64,000 nt of DNA from Burkholderia sp. Nafp2/4-1b (GTDB lineage: Bacteria > Pseudomonadota > Gammaproteobacteria > Burkholderiales > Burkholderiaceae): contig NZ_ML058610.1 in assembly GCF_003635165.1 (NCBI RefSeq), positions 275,174 to 339,173 of the forward strand, read 5' to 3'. Below are positions 7,738 through 15,959 of the stretch, one piece after another; within the stretch, counting starts at the first letter, position 1, and the number at the start of each line of letters is the position of its first letter. The notes under the pieces were generated by a model. That model saw nothing but the letters and a program-made list of their open reading frames with translations, was not told where the DNA came from and searched no databases. A program made the position numbers and the translations under genes.

Positions 7738-9294
7738 ATGAAATACAAAGACTTACGCGATTTCATTCAGCGCCTCGAGGCGCTCGGCGAGCTGCGGCGC
7801 GTCACGCAACCCGTGTCGCCCGTGCTCGAAATGACCGAGCTGTGCGACCGCGTGCTGCGCGCCGGCGGCCCGGCGCTGCTGTTCAACGCACCGCCCGGCA
7901 ATGCGTTCCCGGTGCTCGGCAACCTGTTCGGCACGCCGCGCCGCGTCGCGCTCGGGATGGGCGTCGATGCAGGCGACGACGCCGCGCTCGGCTCGCTGCG
8001 CGACCTCGGCCGGCTGCTGTCCGCGCTGAAGGAGCCCGATCCGCCGAAGAGCCTGAAGGACGCCGGCAAGCTGCTGTCGCTCGCGAAGGCCGTGTGGGAC
8101 ATGGCGCCGAAATCGGTGTCGTCGCCGCCATGCCAGGAGATCGTCTGGGAGGGTGCGGACGTCGACCTGAACAAGCTGCCGATCCAGACCTGCTGGCCCG
8201 GCGATGCAGGGCCGCTCGTCACGTGGGGCCTGACGGTCACGCGCGGGCCGAACAAGCCGCGCCAGAACCTCGGCATCTATCGTCAGCAACTGATCGGCCG
8301 CAACAAGCTGATCATGCGCTGGCTCGCGCATCGCGGCGGCGCGCTCGACTTCCGCGAATTCGCGCTGCAGAACCCCGGCAAGCCGTACCCGGTCGCGGTC
8401 GTGCTCGGCGCGGATCCGGCCACGACGCTCGGCGCCGTGACGCCGGTGCCCGATTCGCTGTCCGAGTATCAGTTCGCCGGCCTCCTGCGCGGCAGCCGCA
8501 CCGAGCTCGCGAAGTGCCTGACGCCCGGCGTCGACACGCTGCAGGTGCCCGCGCGCGCGGAGATCGTGCTCGAGGGCTTCATTTATCCGCAGGAAGGGGC
8601 GCCCGCCCCTGCCCCGGCCGGCGCGCCGCCGCGGCCGGCCGGCAACGCTTCCGCCGCTTACGAGCACGCGCTCGAAGGCCCGTACGGCGACCATACCGGC
8701 TACTACAACGAGCAGGAATGGTTTCCGGTGTTCACCGTCGAGCGCATCACGATGCGCCGCGACGCGATCTATCACTCGACCTATACGGGCAAGCCGCCCG
8801 ATGAGCCGGCCGTGCTCGGCGTTGCGCTGAACGAGGTGTTCGTGCCGCTGCTGCAGAAGCAGTTCACCGAGATCACCGACTTCTACCTGCCGCCGGAAGG
8901 CTGCAGCTACCGGATGGCCATCGTCCAGATGAAGAAGAGCTACGCCGGCCATGCGAAGCGCGTGATGTTCGGCGTGTGGAGCTTCCTGCGGCAGTTCATG
9001 TATACGAAGTTCATCGTGGTCGTCGACGAGGACGTGAACATCCGCGACTGGAACGAGGTGATCTGGGCAATCACGACGCGCGTCGACCCCGTGCGCGACA
9101 CCGTGATGGTCGACAGCACGCCGATCGACTATCTCGATTTCGCGTCGCCCGTCGCGGGCCTCGGCTCGAAGATGGGGCTGGACGCGACCAACAAGTGGCC
9201 CGGCGAGACGAACCGCGAATGGGGCCGTCCGATCGAGATGGACGCGGCCGTGAAGGCGCGCGTCGACCGGCTCTGGCAGGAGATCGGCCTGTAA
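7738..9294 (+). CDS. ubiD: UbiD family prenylated-FMN-dependent decarboxylase
   Basis: The 518-residue protein matches 3-polyprenyl-4-hydroxybenzoate carboxy-lyase, which decarboxylates the aromatic ring during ubiquinone synthesis using prenylated FMN. It starts with the typical MKYKDLRDFIQRLE. The cofactor-binding region LGIYRQQLIGRNKLIMRW is present, as is the VVDEDVNIRDWNEVIWA segment near the C-terminus. Compared with short homologues it has a proline/alanine-rich insert at about residues 289-305 (APAPAPAGAPPRPAG) before YGDHTGYY. No UbiX partner gene is nearby. The ribosome site is weak. Confidence 0.94.
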   Translation: MKYKDLRDFIQRLEALGELRRVTQPVSPVLEMTELCDRVLRAGGPALLFNAPPGNAFPVLGNLFGTPRRVALGMGVDAGDDAALGSLRDLGRLLSALKEPDPPKSLKDAGKLLSLAKAVWDMAPKSVSSPPCQEIVWEGADVDLNKLPIQTCWPGDAGPLVTWGLTVTRGPNKPRQNLGIYRQQLIGRNKLIMRWLAHRGGALDFREFALQNPGKPYPVAVVLGADPATTLGAVTPVPDSLSEYQFAGLLRGSRTELAKCLTPGVDTLQVPARAEIVLEGFIYPQEGAPAPAPAGAPPRPAGNASAAYEHALEGPYGDHTGYYNEQEWFPVFTVERITMRRDAIYHSTYTGKPPDEPAVLGVALNEVFVPLLQKQFTEITDFYLPPEGCSYRMAIVQMKKSYAGHAKRVMFGVWSFLRQFMYTKFIVVVDEDVNIRDWNEVIWAITTRVDPVRDTVMVDSTPIDYLDFASPVAGLGSKMGLDATNKWPGETNREWGRPIEMDAAVKARVDRLWQEIGL

Positions 9295-9352
9295 GCGCAT
9301 GCGGCCGGTGCTCGCCGGCCCGTGCATCGAACACCCCACCCGACGAACGACG

Positions 9353-10024
9353 ATGAGCTCTCCTCCCGCCTCGATGCTGTCCGACGGCTTCTTGCTGTCG
9401 CTGTCGCTGTGTCTCGACATCGGTCTCGTCAACGTCGCGATGCTGTCGCTGACGCTGTCGCACGGCTTCCGGCCGGGCTTCTGGCTCGGCGTCGGCTCGT
9501 GCGTCGGCGATCTCGTCTACGCGGCGCTCGCGCTCGCGGGGATGGCCGTGCTGCTGCAATTCGAGGCCGTGCGCTGGGTCGTTTGGATCGGCGGCGGCGC
9601 GGTATTGCTGTTTCTCACGTGGAAGATGGCGCGCGAAGCGCTCGCGCCGGCCGGAAATGCCGACGCCGGCGACGCGGACGACTCCCCGCAGCCGCGCGTC
9701 AGCGCGCGGCGCAGCTTCATGCGCGGGATGCTGCTCGCGATGTCGTCGCCCAGCGCGATCCTGTGGTTCGCGGCTGTCGGCGGCGCACTGATCGCAAAAG
9801 CCGGCGCGACCACGCCGGCGACGGCATCGGTGTTCCTGTCCGGCTTTTTCCTCGGCGGCCTCGCCTGGACGCTGTTCATGTGCACGCTCGCGAATCACGG
9901 CCGCAAGCGCGCGGGCGCGGGGCTGATGCGCGCGTGCCACGTGGCGTCGGCGCTGCTGTTTGCGTATTTCTCGTACAGCGTGATCGTCGGCGGCTATCGC
10001 GACCTGATCGCTCACGCGGTGTGA
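9353..10024 (+). CDS. LysE family exporter
   Basis: The 223-residue protein has about six hydrophobic segments and the LysE/RhtB layout. An N-terminal helix contains DIGLVNVAMLSLTLSHGFRPGFWLGVG. Charged linkers follow, then RRSFMRGMLLAMSSPSAILWFAAVG, where family members carry the NP/SP membrane motif. LysE-type proteins export amino acids or related metabolites; the substrate here is unknown. I chose ATG 9353 rather than the in-frame ATG at 9299, which would add 18 residues of non-membrane sequence. A strong bidirectional terminator follows. Confidence 0.85.
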   Translation: MSSPPASMLSDGFLLSLSLCLDIGLVNVAMLSLTLSHGFRPGFWLGVGSCVGDLVYAALALAGMAVLLQFEAVRWVVWIGGGAVLLFLTWKMAREALAPAGNADAGDADDSPQPRVSARRSFMRGMLLAMSSPSAILWFAAVGGALIAKAGATTPATASVFLSGFFLGGLAWTLFMCTLANHGRKRAGAGLMRACHVASALLFAYFSYSVIVGGYRDLIAHAV

Positions 10025-10052
10025 CCGCCGCGCGCGAAGCCGCTTCCAAATG

Positions 10053-10092
10053 AAAAACGGCGCAATGCCCTGCGGGGCATTGCGCCGTTTTG
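10053..10092. terminator. Bidirectional terminator with 17-bp stem
   Basis: AAAACGGCGCAATGCCC (10054-10070) pairs with its complement (10074-10090) across a three-base TGC loop, flanked by A- and T-rich ends. It separates the convergent LysE-family gene and the small exported-protein gene. Confidence 0.92.
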
Positions 10093-10121
10093 CCACGCGC
10101 GGTCAGGCCGCGCGCGACGCG

Positions 10122-10415
10122 TCAACGACGCCAGTAGCCGTGGTGGCCCCAGCCGCCGTAACCGTGACGCCAGTACGGACGACCGTAGTAGCCGCCGACG
10201 ACCACGGGCGGCGGCGCATAGTATGCCGGTGCCGGTGCGTAATACACGGGCGGCGGCGGCGGTGCGTAGTACACGGGCGGCGGCGCCGCGTAGACGGGAT
10301 ACGCAGGTGCGACCGGGACACCAATGCCGACCCCGATCGACACGTGGGCCTGCGCGGCGCCTGCGGCACCCAGGCCGAGCGCCGCGGCGGCGATGAACGG
10401 AATGAGCTTTTTCAC
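10122..10415 (-). CDS. Small exported Pro/Tyr/Gly-rich repeat protein
   Basis: The 97-residue precursor has a clear signal peptide (KKLIPFIAAAALGLG) with likely cleavage after AGAAQA, leaving about 75 residues. The mature part begins HVSIGVGIGVPVAP and continues with PPPVYYAPP-type repeats. It ends in a Gly/Tyr/Trp/His-rich tail (YWRHGYGGWGHHGYWRR). Small proteins of this kind are common in Burkholderia and related genera; no function is known to me, and a cell-envelope location is inferred. The start is a GTG preceded by AGCAGGAGA. Its 3' end faces the strong bidirectional terminator. Confidence 0.8.
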   Translation of the reverse strand: MKKLIPFIAAAALGLGAAGAAQAHVSIGVGIGVPVAPAYPVYAAPPPVYYAPPPPPVYYAPAPAYYAPPPVVVGGYYGRPYWRHGYGGWGHHGYWRR

Positions 10416-10908
10416 TTCGATTCTCCTGCTGGAGCGGCAATTTATGCGCTCCTGTCGGCAACGGCGGGCATGCACGTCGCATGGAAGCAATGTAGCGAAA
10501 ACCCGCCCCTCGCGTGTCGCGCATTTGTTGCAAATTGCAATTCCACGCGGCCGCGGGCACCGTGCGGCAACGCTGCGCGATCCCGTGCTTCCCCTTGCGG
10601 GTCGCGCCATTCCGTCCGACCAGTGCAATCGCGGCGGGCAGGCCGGTCAGTCTTACCGGCTGCGGTATGCGCAGCGCGGACGCTTGCGTAATGAACGATT
10701 ACAAATTCGAGACAAGACGCCGACACTTCGAGCGGGACGCGGCGTCGGCGTGATTCGGGGACGCATCAAGTAAGCGTCGTCGAACGGCGAAACCGACGCG
10801 CCCGTGCATCGACCGCACGCGTGGAACCGCCCCGCTGCTACCGACGAGCGATCGCGTTTCCATTCCTGCGATACTGGCGGCTGCTCCTTTTTCGCCTGGT
10901 GCCCCGTC
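10416..10908. other. 493-base intergenic region
   Basis: No supported gene is present. It separates the divergently oriented small exported-protein gene and the DUF2520 gene and should contain both promoters. Two inverted repeats are visible: GCCGGT/ACCGGC (10642-10647 and 10655-10660) and ACGCCGAC/GTCGGCGT (10717-10724 and 10744-10751). Neither has a T-run, so they are not typical terminators. No confident -35/-10 pair was found. Confidence 0.5.
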
Positions 10909-11838
10909 ATGTCCCTCCCCGACACGCCCCGCCTCGGCTTCATCGGCGCCGGCCGCCTGGCGCGCTGCCTCGCGCTTCGTTTCGCGGCGGCCGGCTTTCC
11001 GGTCGTCGCGCTCGCGAGCCGCACGCCGGAATCGGCCGCGGCACTCGCCGCGCGCATCGACGGCTGCCGCGCGGTAGACGCGCCGCAGCAGGTCGTCGAC
11101 GCCGCCGACCTGATCTTCCTGACCGTGCCCGACGACCATCTCGCGTCGACCGCCGCGGCGCTGCAGTTCGATGCGGCGCGCGCGGCAGGCCAGGCGCTGG
11201 TCCACTGCAGCGGCGCGTCGGCGGTCAAACTGCTCGATCCTGCAAAACGGCAGGGCGCGGCCACCGGAGGCTTCCATCCGCTCTACCTGTTCGGCGGGAC
11301 GGACGCCGATCTCGGCCGCATCGACGGCTGCTCGGTCACGCTCGAAGCCGACGGTGCGCTGCACGCGACACTGCTGCGACTTGCTGCCGCACTCGGCTGC
11401 CATCCGCTGTCGATCCCGGCCGGCGGCCGGATGCTCTATCACGCGGCCGCGCATTACGCAGCGAGCTTCGCGCTGTGCGGCTTGTCGGAGGCGGTCGAGC
11501 TGTGGCGCGGTCTCGGTTTCGACGAGGCAGCCGCGTTGCGCGCGCTGCTGCCGATGCTCGCCGGCACGATCGAGACGGCGCGCGACAAGGGGCTCGCCAA
11601 TGCACTCGCGGGCCCCGTGTCGCGCGGCGACACCGGTATCGTCGAGCGCCAGCTCGCGCTGCTCGAGGCGCGCGGCGGCGATCATGCGACGCTGTATGCG
11701 CTGATGACGCGCCGCGCCGTCGCGCTCGCGGCGAAGCGCGCGGCGCCGCCGGCCGCGCTGCCGGCGCTCGCGCACGCCGTCGAGACGTCGCTCGCGCGCA
11801 CGACCGGCCACCCCTCCCCGCCGCAAGACGAGGCGTGA
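10909..11838 (+). CDS. Rossmann-like and DUF2520 domain protein
   Basis: The 309-residue protein has an N-terminal NAD(P)-type Rossmann motif (GFIGAGRLARCLA, residues 9-21) like 6-phosphogluconate or pyrroline-5-carboxylate reductases. A DUF2520 C-terminal domain follows. Internal landmarks are LTVPDDHLA, VHCSGA and GGFHPLY, typical of this family. The substrate is unknown. I chose ATG 10909 because the conserved fold starts a few residues later; the in-frame ATG at 10804 would add 35 atypical residues. It is followed by a YggT gene on the same strand. Confidence 0.82.
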   Translation: MSLPDTPRLGFIGAGRLARCLALRFAAAGFPVVALASRTPESAAALAARIDGCRAVDAPQQVVDAADLIFLTVPDDHLASTAAALQFDAARAAGQALVHCSGASAVKLLDPAKRQGAATGGFHPLYLFGGTDADLGRIDGCSVTLEADGALHATLLRLAAALGCHPLSIPAGGRMLYHAAAHYAASFALCGLSEAVELWRGLGFDEAAALRALLPMLAGTIETARDKGLANALAGPVSRGDTGIVERQLALLEARGGDHATLYALMTRRAVALAAKRAAPPAALPALAHAVETSLARTTGHPSPPQDEA

Positions 11839-11914
11839 TAAGGTGTCGGCCGATGCGCCGCCATCCGGCGTTGGCGGCCGCACGCTACCCGACTGTATAA
11901 AAAGGATGCCAACG

Positions 11915-12478
11915 ATGTTCGGCGAGATCGCCCGTTTTCTGCTCAATACCGTCTTCACGCTGTTCGGCGCCGCGCTGATCCTGCGCGTCTGGATGCAGGC
12001 CGTTCGCGTGCCGCCGTACAACCCCGTCACGCAGGCCGTGCTGCAGGCGACCAACTGGCTCGTGCTGCCGCTGCGCCGCGTGATCGCGGGCGTGCGCGGC
12101 ATCGACTGGGCGAGCGTCGTCGCAGCCCTCCTCACGGCACTCGTCTATGTGGTGCTGATGGTCGTGATGGCCGGCTTCGATCCGGCCTCGGTGATCGCGA
12201 CGCTCATCGTGGTCGCGCTGCTGACCGTCGTGAAGTGGGCGCTCAATCTCGTGATCTGGATGACGATCCTGATGGCGCTGCTGTCGTGGCTCAACCCGCG
12301 CTCGCCGGCGATGCCGATCCTCTACCAGCTCACCGCGCCGTTCCTGAACCCGCTGCGCCGCGTGATCCCGAATCTCGGCGGCATCGACCTGTCGCCGATC
12401 CTGCTGTTCGTGATCGTGCAGGTCCTGCTGATGATCGTCACGCGCGCCGCCGTGTCGCTGACGCTGTTCGGCATCTGA
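11915..12478 (+). CDS. YggT family integral membrane protein
   Basis: The 187-residue protein contains two YGGT repeats, each with paired hydrophobic helices. RVWMQAVRVPPYNPVTQAV and WLVLPLRRVIAG lie in the first repeat; LSWLNPRSPAMPILYQLTAPFL and NPLRRVIP lie in the second. YggT proteins are widespread inner-membrane proteins, linked in some bacteria to osmotic tolerance or division, without a settled biochemical role. Start choice: AAGGA sits eight bases before ATG 11915. The ATG at 11906 overlaps that site and is less likely. Confidence 0.85.
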   Translation: MFGEIARFLLNTVFTLFGAALILRVWMQAVRVPPYNPVTQAVLQATNWLVLPLRRVIAGVRGIDWASVVAALLTALVYVVLMVVMAGFDPASVIATLIVVALLTVVKWALNLVIWMTILMALLSWLNPRSPAMPILYQLTAPFLNPLRRVIPNLGGIDLSPILLFVIVQVLLMIVTRAAVSLTLFGI

Positions 12479-12492
12479 CGCACTGCACGGCG

Positions 12493-12843
12493 CTACGCCG
12501 CCGGCCCCTGCGCGGGCGGCGCGCCGAGCGTGTCGATCACCCCGAAGCGCGCCGGAATCGTCGCGTAGCACAGGCGCACTTTCTCGCGCGACACCCGCTC
12601 GATCAACTGCCGCGCCTCGTCTTCGGTGACGATGAACTCGACCTCGATCGTGAGCGATCCCTGCAGTTCGAAAAAGCGGTCCTCGTGCAGCACCCGATGC
12701 CGGCCGAAGCCGGCCATCGCCCGGAACGCGGAACCGCCCGCGACGCCCATCCGGTTGCCTTCCTCCAGCAACCACTCCCACAGCGGCTTCCAGTGCAACC
12801 GGTGCTGCTCGTGCACGTAGAAGCGCAAGAAGACCCTGTCCAT
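12493..12843 (-). CDS. DUF190 domain protein, fluoride exporter companion
   Basis: The 116-residue protein belongs to DUF190, small PII-like proteins often encoded beside crcB. Features are an N-terminal strand (RVFLRFYVHEQHR), KPLWEWLLEEGNRMGVAGGSAFRAMAGFG and the EVEFIVTEDEARQLIERV helix-strand, consistent with a ferredoxin-like fold. Here it lies 24 bases downstream of crcB on the same strand, so it is probably cotranscribed. A role in regulating or assisting fluoride export is inferred from this pairing only. Confidence 0.85.
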   Translation of the reverse strand: MDRVFLRFYVHEQHRLHWKPLWEWLLEEGNRMGVAGGSAFRAMAGFGRHRVLHEDRFFELQGSLTIEVEFIVTEDEARQLIERVSREKVRLCYATIPARFGVIDTLGAPPAQGPAA

Positions 12844-12867
12844 CGCGCCCTCCCGGTGCCGGCGCGC

Positions 12868-13254
12868 TCAGGCCGCCGCGAACCACGCGCGCGCGGTCCA
12901 CATGCCGAGCGCCGTCAGCGTGAACGATCCAGTCAAGTGTAGGGCAGCCACCGCGAACGCCCATCCGAATTCGCCCTGCACCGCGTGCGTCATCACCTCG
13001 ACCGAATAGGTCGAGAACGTCGTGAGCCCGCCGAGGAAGCCCGTGATCACGAACAGCCGCCACTCGGGCGGCAGCCCGACGCGGGTGGTGAAGGCGACGG
13101 CGGCAATGCCGATCACGTAGCCGCCGATCAGGTTCGCGGCGAGCGTGCCGAGCGGCACGGCCGGAAAGAATTCGTTGAGCGCGAGGCTCAGGAACCAGCG
13201 CAGCAATGCGCCGAGCCCGGCACCGACGAAGATCGCGACGATCGAATAGAACAA
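12868..13254 (-). CDS. crcB: Fluoride ion channel CrcB (Fluc)
   Basis: The 128-residue protein has four hydrophobic helices and the Fluc signatures: GAGLGALLRW, the polar-track motif GTLAANLIGGYVIG and the GGLTTFSTYSVE segment around the sodium site and phenylalanine gate. It forms dual-topology dimers in the inner membrane that let fluoride leave the cell. The ATG is preceded by a weak ribosome site (CTCTTGTTC context). I looked upstream for a fluoride riboswitch and found none. Confidence 0.94.
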   Translation of the reverse strand: MFYSIVAIFVGAGLGALLRWFLSLALNEFFPAVPLGTLAANLIGGYVIGIAAVAFTTRVGLPPEWRLFVITGFLGGLTTFSTYSVEVMTHAVQGEFGWAFAVAALHLTGSFTLTALGMWTARAWFAAA

Positions 13255-13426
13255 GAGAGCTCCTCGCTGACTAAGCCGCGCGGCAGAGGCGGCCTACGCC
13301 GAACTGTATGCGGATTCGCGCCGCGCCGGCAATGCCGGCAGCGAGGTCGGCAGGCGCGCGATCGACCCGCGGCTCGGCCCTCCCTGTCGTCGAGGGCAAT
13401 CGCCGCCAGCCGGGTCGTCGCGCGGC

Positions 13427-14311
13427 TCAGCTGCCGCGCCATGCGCGGTCGAGCGCGACCAGCGTCGCGAGCGCACCGCCCTGCAGCCCGATCACGTCCG
13501 CACGGCGCGCATGCGCTTCGCGTGCGTTGATGCGGATCACGTCAGTGCCAAGCCGTTCGCTGAGCTGCCGCACCGTCGGAATCGCGGTGCCCGCGCCGAT
13601 CTCGACGACCGTCACCGATCCGGCCTGCGCGATCCAGTCCTGCAATGCGCGCTCCTGCGCGTCGTAGCGTTCGCCGAGCCAGCCGCGGTCGCCGAACATC
13701 AGGATGTTTGGCCGCGCGAGGCCACCGCAACGCGGGCAGCGCGGCAGTTCGCCAACCAGCCGGCACGCGGCCGCATCGACTTCCGGCATGAACGGCGCGG
13801 CGTCCCAGGTGTGGTCGGAGCACGGTCGCAGGCACTGCATCGCATGAATCGAGCCGTGGATCTCGACGATGCGCGCCGGATCGAAACCGGCCTTCTGGAA
13901 CTGGCCGTCGACATTGCTCGTCAGTACAAAGCCGCCGTTCGGCATCGCGTCCATCCAGCGTCGCAGGATCGCGAAGCCGGCGTGCGGCACCGTCTGCCGA
14001 TAGAGTCCGAGACGATGGCCGTAGAAGCCCCACGCGAGTTGCGGATGCGCGCGAAACGCCTGCGGCGACGCGATCTCGTGGAATTCAAAACGCTCGTGAC
14101 GCAGCGCCGGATACGCGCGCCAGAAGCCGTCCGTGCCACGGAAATCGGGCAGCCCCGAATCGACGCCGATGCCGGCGCCGGCCGTCACGAGCAGCGCGTC
14201 GGCGCGCGCGAGCGCCTCCACGGCCGACGCGACGAGATGGGCCGGCAGTGCCGAGCCTGCGGCGCCGGCATCGGGGGAATCAGCGGAATCGGGCGAATCG
14301 GAAAGCGGCAT
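13427..14311 (-). CDS. SIR2 family NAD-dependent protein deacylase
   Basis: The 294-residue protein is a bacterial sirtuin. It has the NAD-binding GAGIGVDSGLPDFRG motif, TSNVDGQF (variant of the usual QNID) and HGSIHAMQC with the catalytic histidine. It also has a four-cysteine zinc site (MQCLRPCS ... RCPRCGG) and IVEIGAGTAIP near the end. Sirtuins remove acyl groups from lysines using NAD+. The start at 14311 gives an Asp/Ser-rich leader of about 15 residues before the fold; an upstream in-frame extension is arginine-rich and unlikely. It has no obvious operon partner. Confidence 0.88.
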   Translation of the reverse strand: MPLSDSPDSADSPDAGAAGSALPAHLVASAVEALARADALLVTAGAGIGVDSGLPDFRGTDGFWRAYPALRHERFEFHEIASPQAFRAHPQLAWGFYGHRLGLYRQTVPHAGFAILRRWMDAMPNGGFVLTSNVDGQFQKAGFDPARIVEIHGSIHAMQCLRPCSDHTWDAAPFMPEVDAAACRLVGELPRCPRCGGLARPNILMFGDRGWLGERYDAQERALQDWIAQAGSVTVVEIGAGTAIPTVRQLSERLGTDVIRINAREAHARRADVIGLQGGALATLVALDRAWRGS

Positions 14312-14568
14312 GATGGAGCGGCGGTAGCGTCGAACGGTGCGCGAGTGGCGTCGCGCGATCATACGCCCGTTCGGGCGCCGCGCCGCGACATCACGCAGCC
14401 GCGCGGCGGCCGCCCGCAGGTTCCCGCAACGCGACGTGCTGCAGCAGAGCATCGACACCGATCGATCCTTATAACATCGGAGTACTGACTTCTTTCCCGG
14501 CATGCGCGGCGCGCGTTGCGCATCTCGGCGGCGTTCATCGAGCCCGCAGGCCTACTCCCAGAATAAGA

Positions 14569-14596
14569 TGGACATCCAACACGAAGCGCGTATGAT
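14569..14596 (+). promoter_or_regulatory. Promoter for the small-protein/S21 operon
   Basis: The -35 box TGGACA (14569-14574) and -10 box TATGAT (14591-14596) each differ by one base from consensus, with a 16-base spacer. Transcription would start near 14603, giving a leader of about 180 nt before the first gene. The leader is rich in C and T and low in G for this genome. No other gene occupies 14312-14781. Confidence 0.6.
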
Positions 14597-14781
14597 GAAT
14601 TTGTCCGAGCACGCGTCATTCCTCTGACCGCTCGCCCCGCCGTCTGCCCTCTTTGCTGCGTCGCGCCTCCATCCGCACGCACTGCTGCCCTTTTCACCCC
14701 ACCCGTCGCGCCGCACAGCGGTGATACCGGTTGGATGCGTTCGTCCACGCGATTCGTCGCGGCCGAACCCAGGAGTTCATC

Positions 14782-15066
14782 ATGAGCATGCATCTCTATC
14801 GCGGCTTCGAAATCTATCCGTTGATTTACCCGCACGTTCCGTCGCAGAACGGCAATCCGCACAACTACGACGCCGGCTTCGACGCGGCCGTGAAGATCTG
14901 CCAGCGCGGCACATCCGACACACTGACCCGCAGCGAAACATTCCGGCTGCTCGAGCATGCGCCATTCGAATCGGCGGGCGAAGCGCGCCGGGCGTCGCTT
15001 CGCTATGCGGAAGGGATCATCGACGGCGATCCCGGCAAGCAACCGCTGTTCGCCGACGTCCCCTGA
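14782..15066 (+). CDS. Hypothetical protein, first gene of the S21-linked operon
   Basis: I do not recognise this 94-residue protein. It starts MSMHLYRGFEIYPLIYPHVP and has a compact, probably cytosolic composition with no signal peptide or membrane helix. The centre (NYDAGFDAAVKICQRG) and the C-terminal helix (FESAGEARRASLRYAEGIIDG) look like a folded alpha/beta unit. The start is well supported by AGGAG seven bases upstream of the ATG. It heads a run of four small same-strand genes that includes a ribosomal S21 paralogue. Confidence 0.75.
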   Translation: MSMHLYRGFEIYPLIYPHVPSQNGNPHNYDAGFDAAVKICQRGTSDTLTRSETFRLLEHAPFESAGEARRASLRYAEGIIDGDPGKQPLFADVP

Positions 15067-15125
15067 CGCCTGTTGCATGTCTCTTGCCGCGGCGCCCGCA
15101 GTCGCCGCGCGCTTTGGAGCACGAA

Positions 15126-15335
15126 ATGATCATCGACGAATTGATCGGCCAGATCGAACGGCGCGAAATCTCGCGGACCGACGCAATGCCGCGCGACAGC
15201 CTCGCCGGCTCCGCGTTGCGCCATCAACCGGAGTTGCAGATGTTCGCGGCCGTGCGCGCACTGTCGATCCGGGCCGGATATTCCGAATTCGAGTCCGACG
15301 GGATCGCGAGTGCCGTCATGACTCGACTCCGCTAG
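15126..15335 (+). CDS. Hypothetical small protein
   Basis: This 69-residue protein is unrecognised. It begins MIIDELIGQIERREISRTDA and is mostly predicted helix, ending GIASAVMTRLR. The ATG is preceded by TTGGAG. It follows the first gene by 59 bases and precedes the S21 gene by 35 bases. Codon use resembles that of the neighbouring genes, which supports translation. Its function is unknown. Confidence 0.65.
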   Translation: MIIDELIGQIERREISRTDAMPRDSLAGSALRHQPELQMFAAVRALSIRAGYSEFESDGIASAVMTRLR

Positions 15336-15370
15336 CTTTCCTCCACGCTTTACTTGAAAACAGGACCTGC

Positions 15371-15583
15371 ATGACAACGATCATCCTCAAGCCCGACGAA
15401 CCCGTCGAGGTCGCGATCCGGCGCTTCCGGCGAAGCATCGAGAAGACGGGTTTGATCCGCGAGTTGCGCAGTCGTACCGGCTATGAAAAGCCGACGACCG
15501 AACGCAAGCGCAAGAAAGCCAGCGCCGTCGCGAGACAGCGCCTGCGTGCCAAGCGCTTGCTGCCGCCTCGCAAGCAGTACTAG
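15371..15583 (+). CDS. rpsU: Ribosomal protein S21, paralogous copy
   Basis: The 70-residue protein has all S21 features: the N-terminal MTTIILKPDEPVEVAIRRF, the RSIEKTGLIRELR helix, the GYEKPT turn and a lysine/arginine-rich C-terminal helix that contacts 16S rRNA. S21 joins the small subunit near the anti-Shine-Dalgarno site and affects initiation. Burkholderia species carry several S21 genes. This one departs from the usual sequence in its tail (RLRAKRLLPPRKQY) and sits among small hypothetical genes instead of beside dnaG. The start is the ATG preceded by CAGGA. Confidence 0.92.
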   Translation: MTTIILKPDEPVEVAIRRFRRSIEKTGLIRELRSRTGYEKPTTERKRKKASAVARQRLRAKRLLPPRKQY

Positions 15584-15592
15584 GAGAATGCC

Positions 15593-15811
15593 GTGTACGA
15601 GCCGCTCGTCGAAGACCCTCCGTTCTTTCCGTTGACGAAATGCGAAGTCGATTTCGACCGGCAGAACGATGCAGTCACGCTTCTGCCGACCTTCTACGCG
15701 TTCGGCTGCGAGTACACCAGTCGCGGCCTGCTGATCGGCCGCGACGATGCGTTCAGATTGATTGCCGCGATCGAAAAGGCGCTGAGCATCGAAACGGGAG
15801 TTTCTTCGTGA
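15593..15811 (+). CDS. Hypothetical small protein, last gene of the S21 operon
   Basis: The 72-residue protein is unrecognised. It starts at a GTG with an excellent AGGAG six bases upstream, only nine bases after the S21 stop, so coupled translation is likely. The sequence (LTKCEVDFDRQNDAVTLLPT, then GLLIGRDDAFRLIAAIEKAL) suggests strands followed by one amphipathic helix. No signal peptide is present. A GCGCCGG/CCGGCGC inverted repeat at 15850-15873, without a T-run, lies downstream. Confidence 0.68.
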   Translation: MYEPLVEDPPFFPLTKCEVDFDRQNDAVTLLPTFYAFGCEYTSRGLLIGRDDAFRLIAAIEKALSIETGVSS

Positions 15812-15959
15812 AGCGGTCGACGCGCGCGCGGCAGCGCGCAGTTGGCGTTGCGCCGGCCGGGAGCAACCGGCGCACGCTGACGGCGCGCCGAAGCTGAAAG
15901 GTCGATCGGCACCCGCCCATCGTCGCGCTGCACGGATCGCGGGCGCTGTTCTGGCCTGC

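Noticed and set aside
7753..9432. A 559-codon frame antisense to ubiD
   Set aside because: It has the same mirror-frame artefact: biased Arg/His composition, no ribosome site, and it fully overlaps a well-conserved gene.
13255..13426. Possible fluoride riboswitch before crcB
   Set aside because: I could not find the characteristic paired segments or the conserved core bases.
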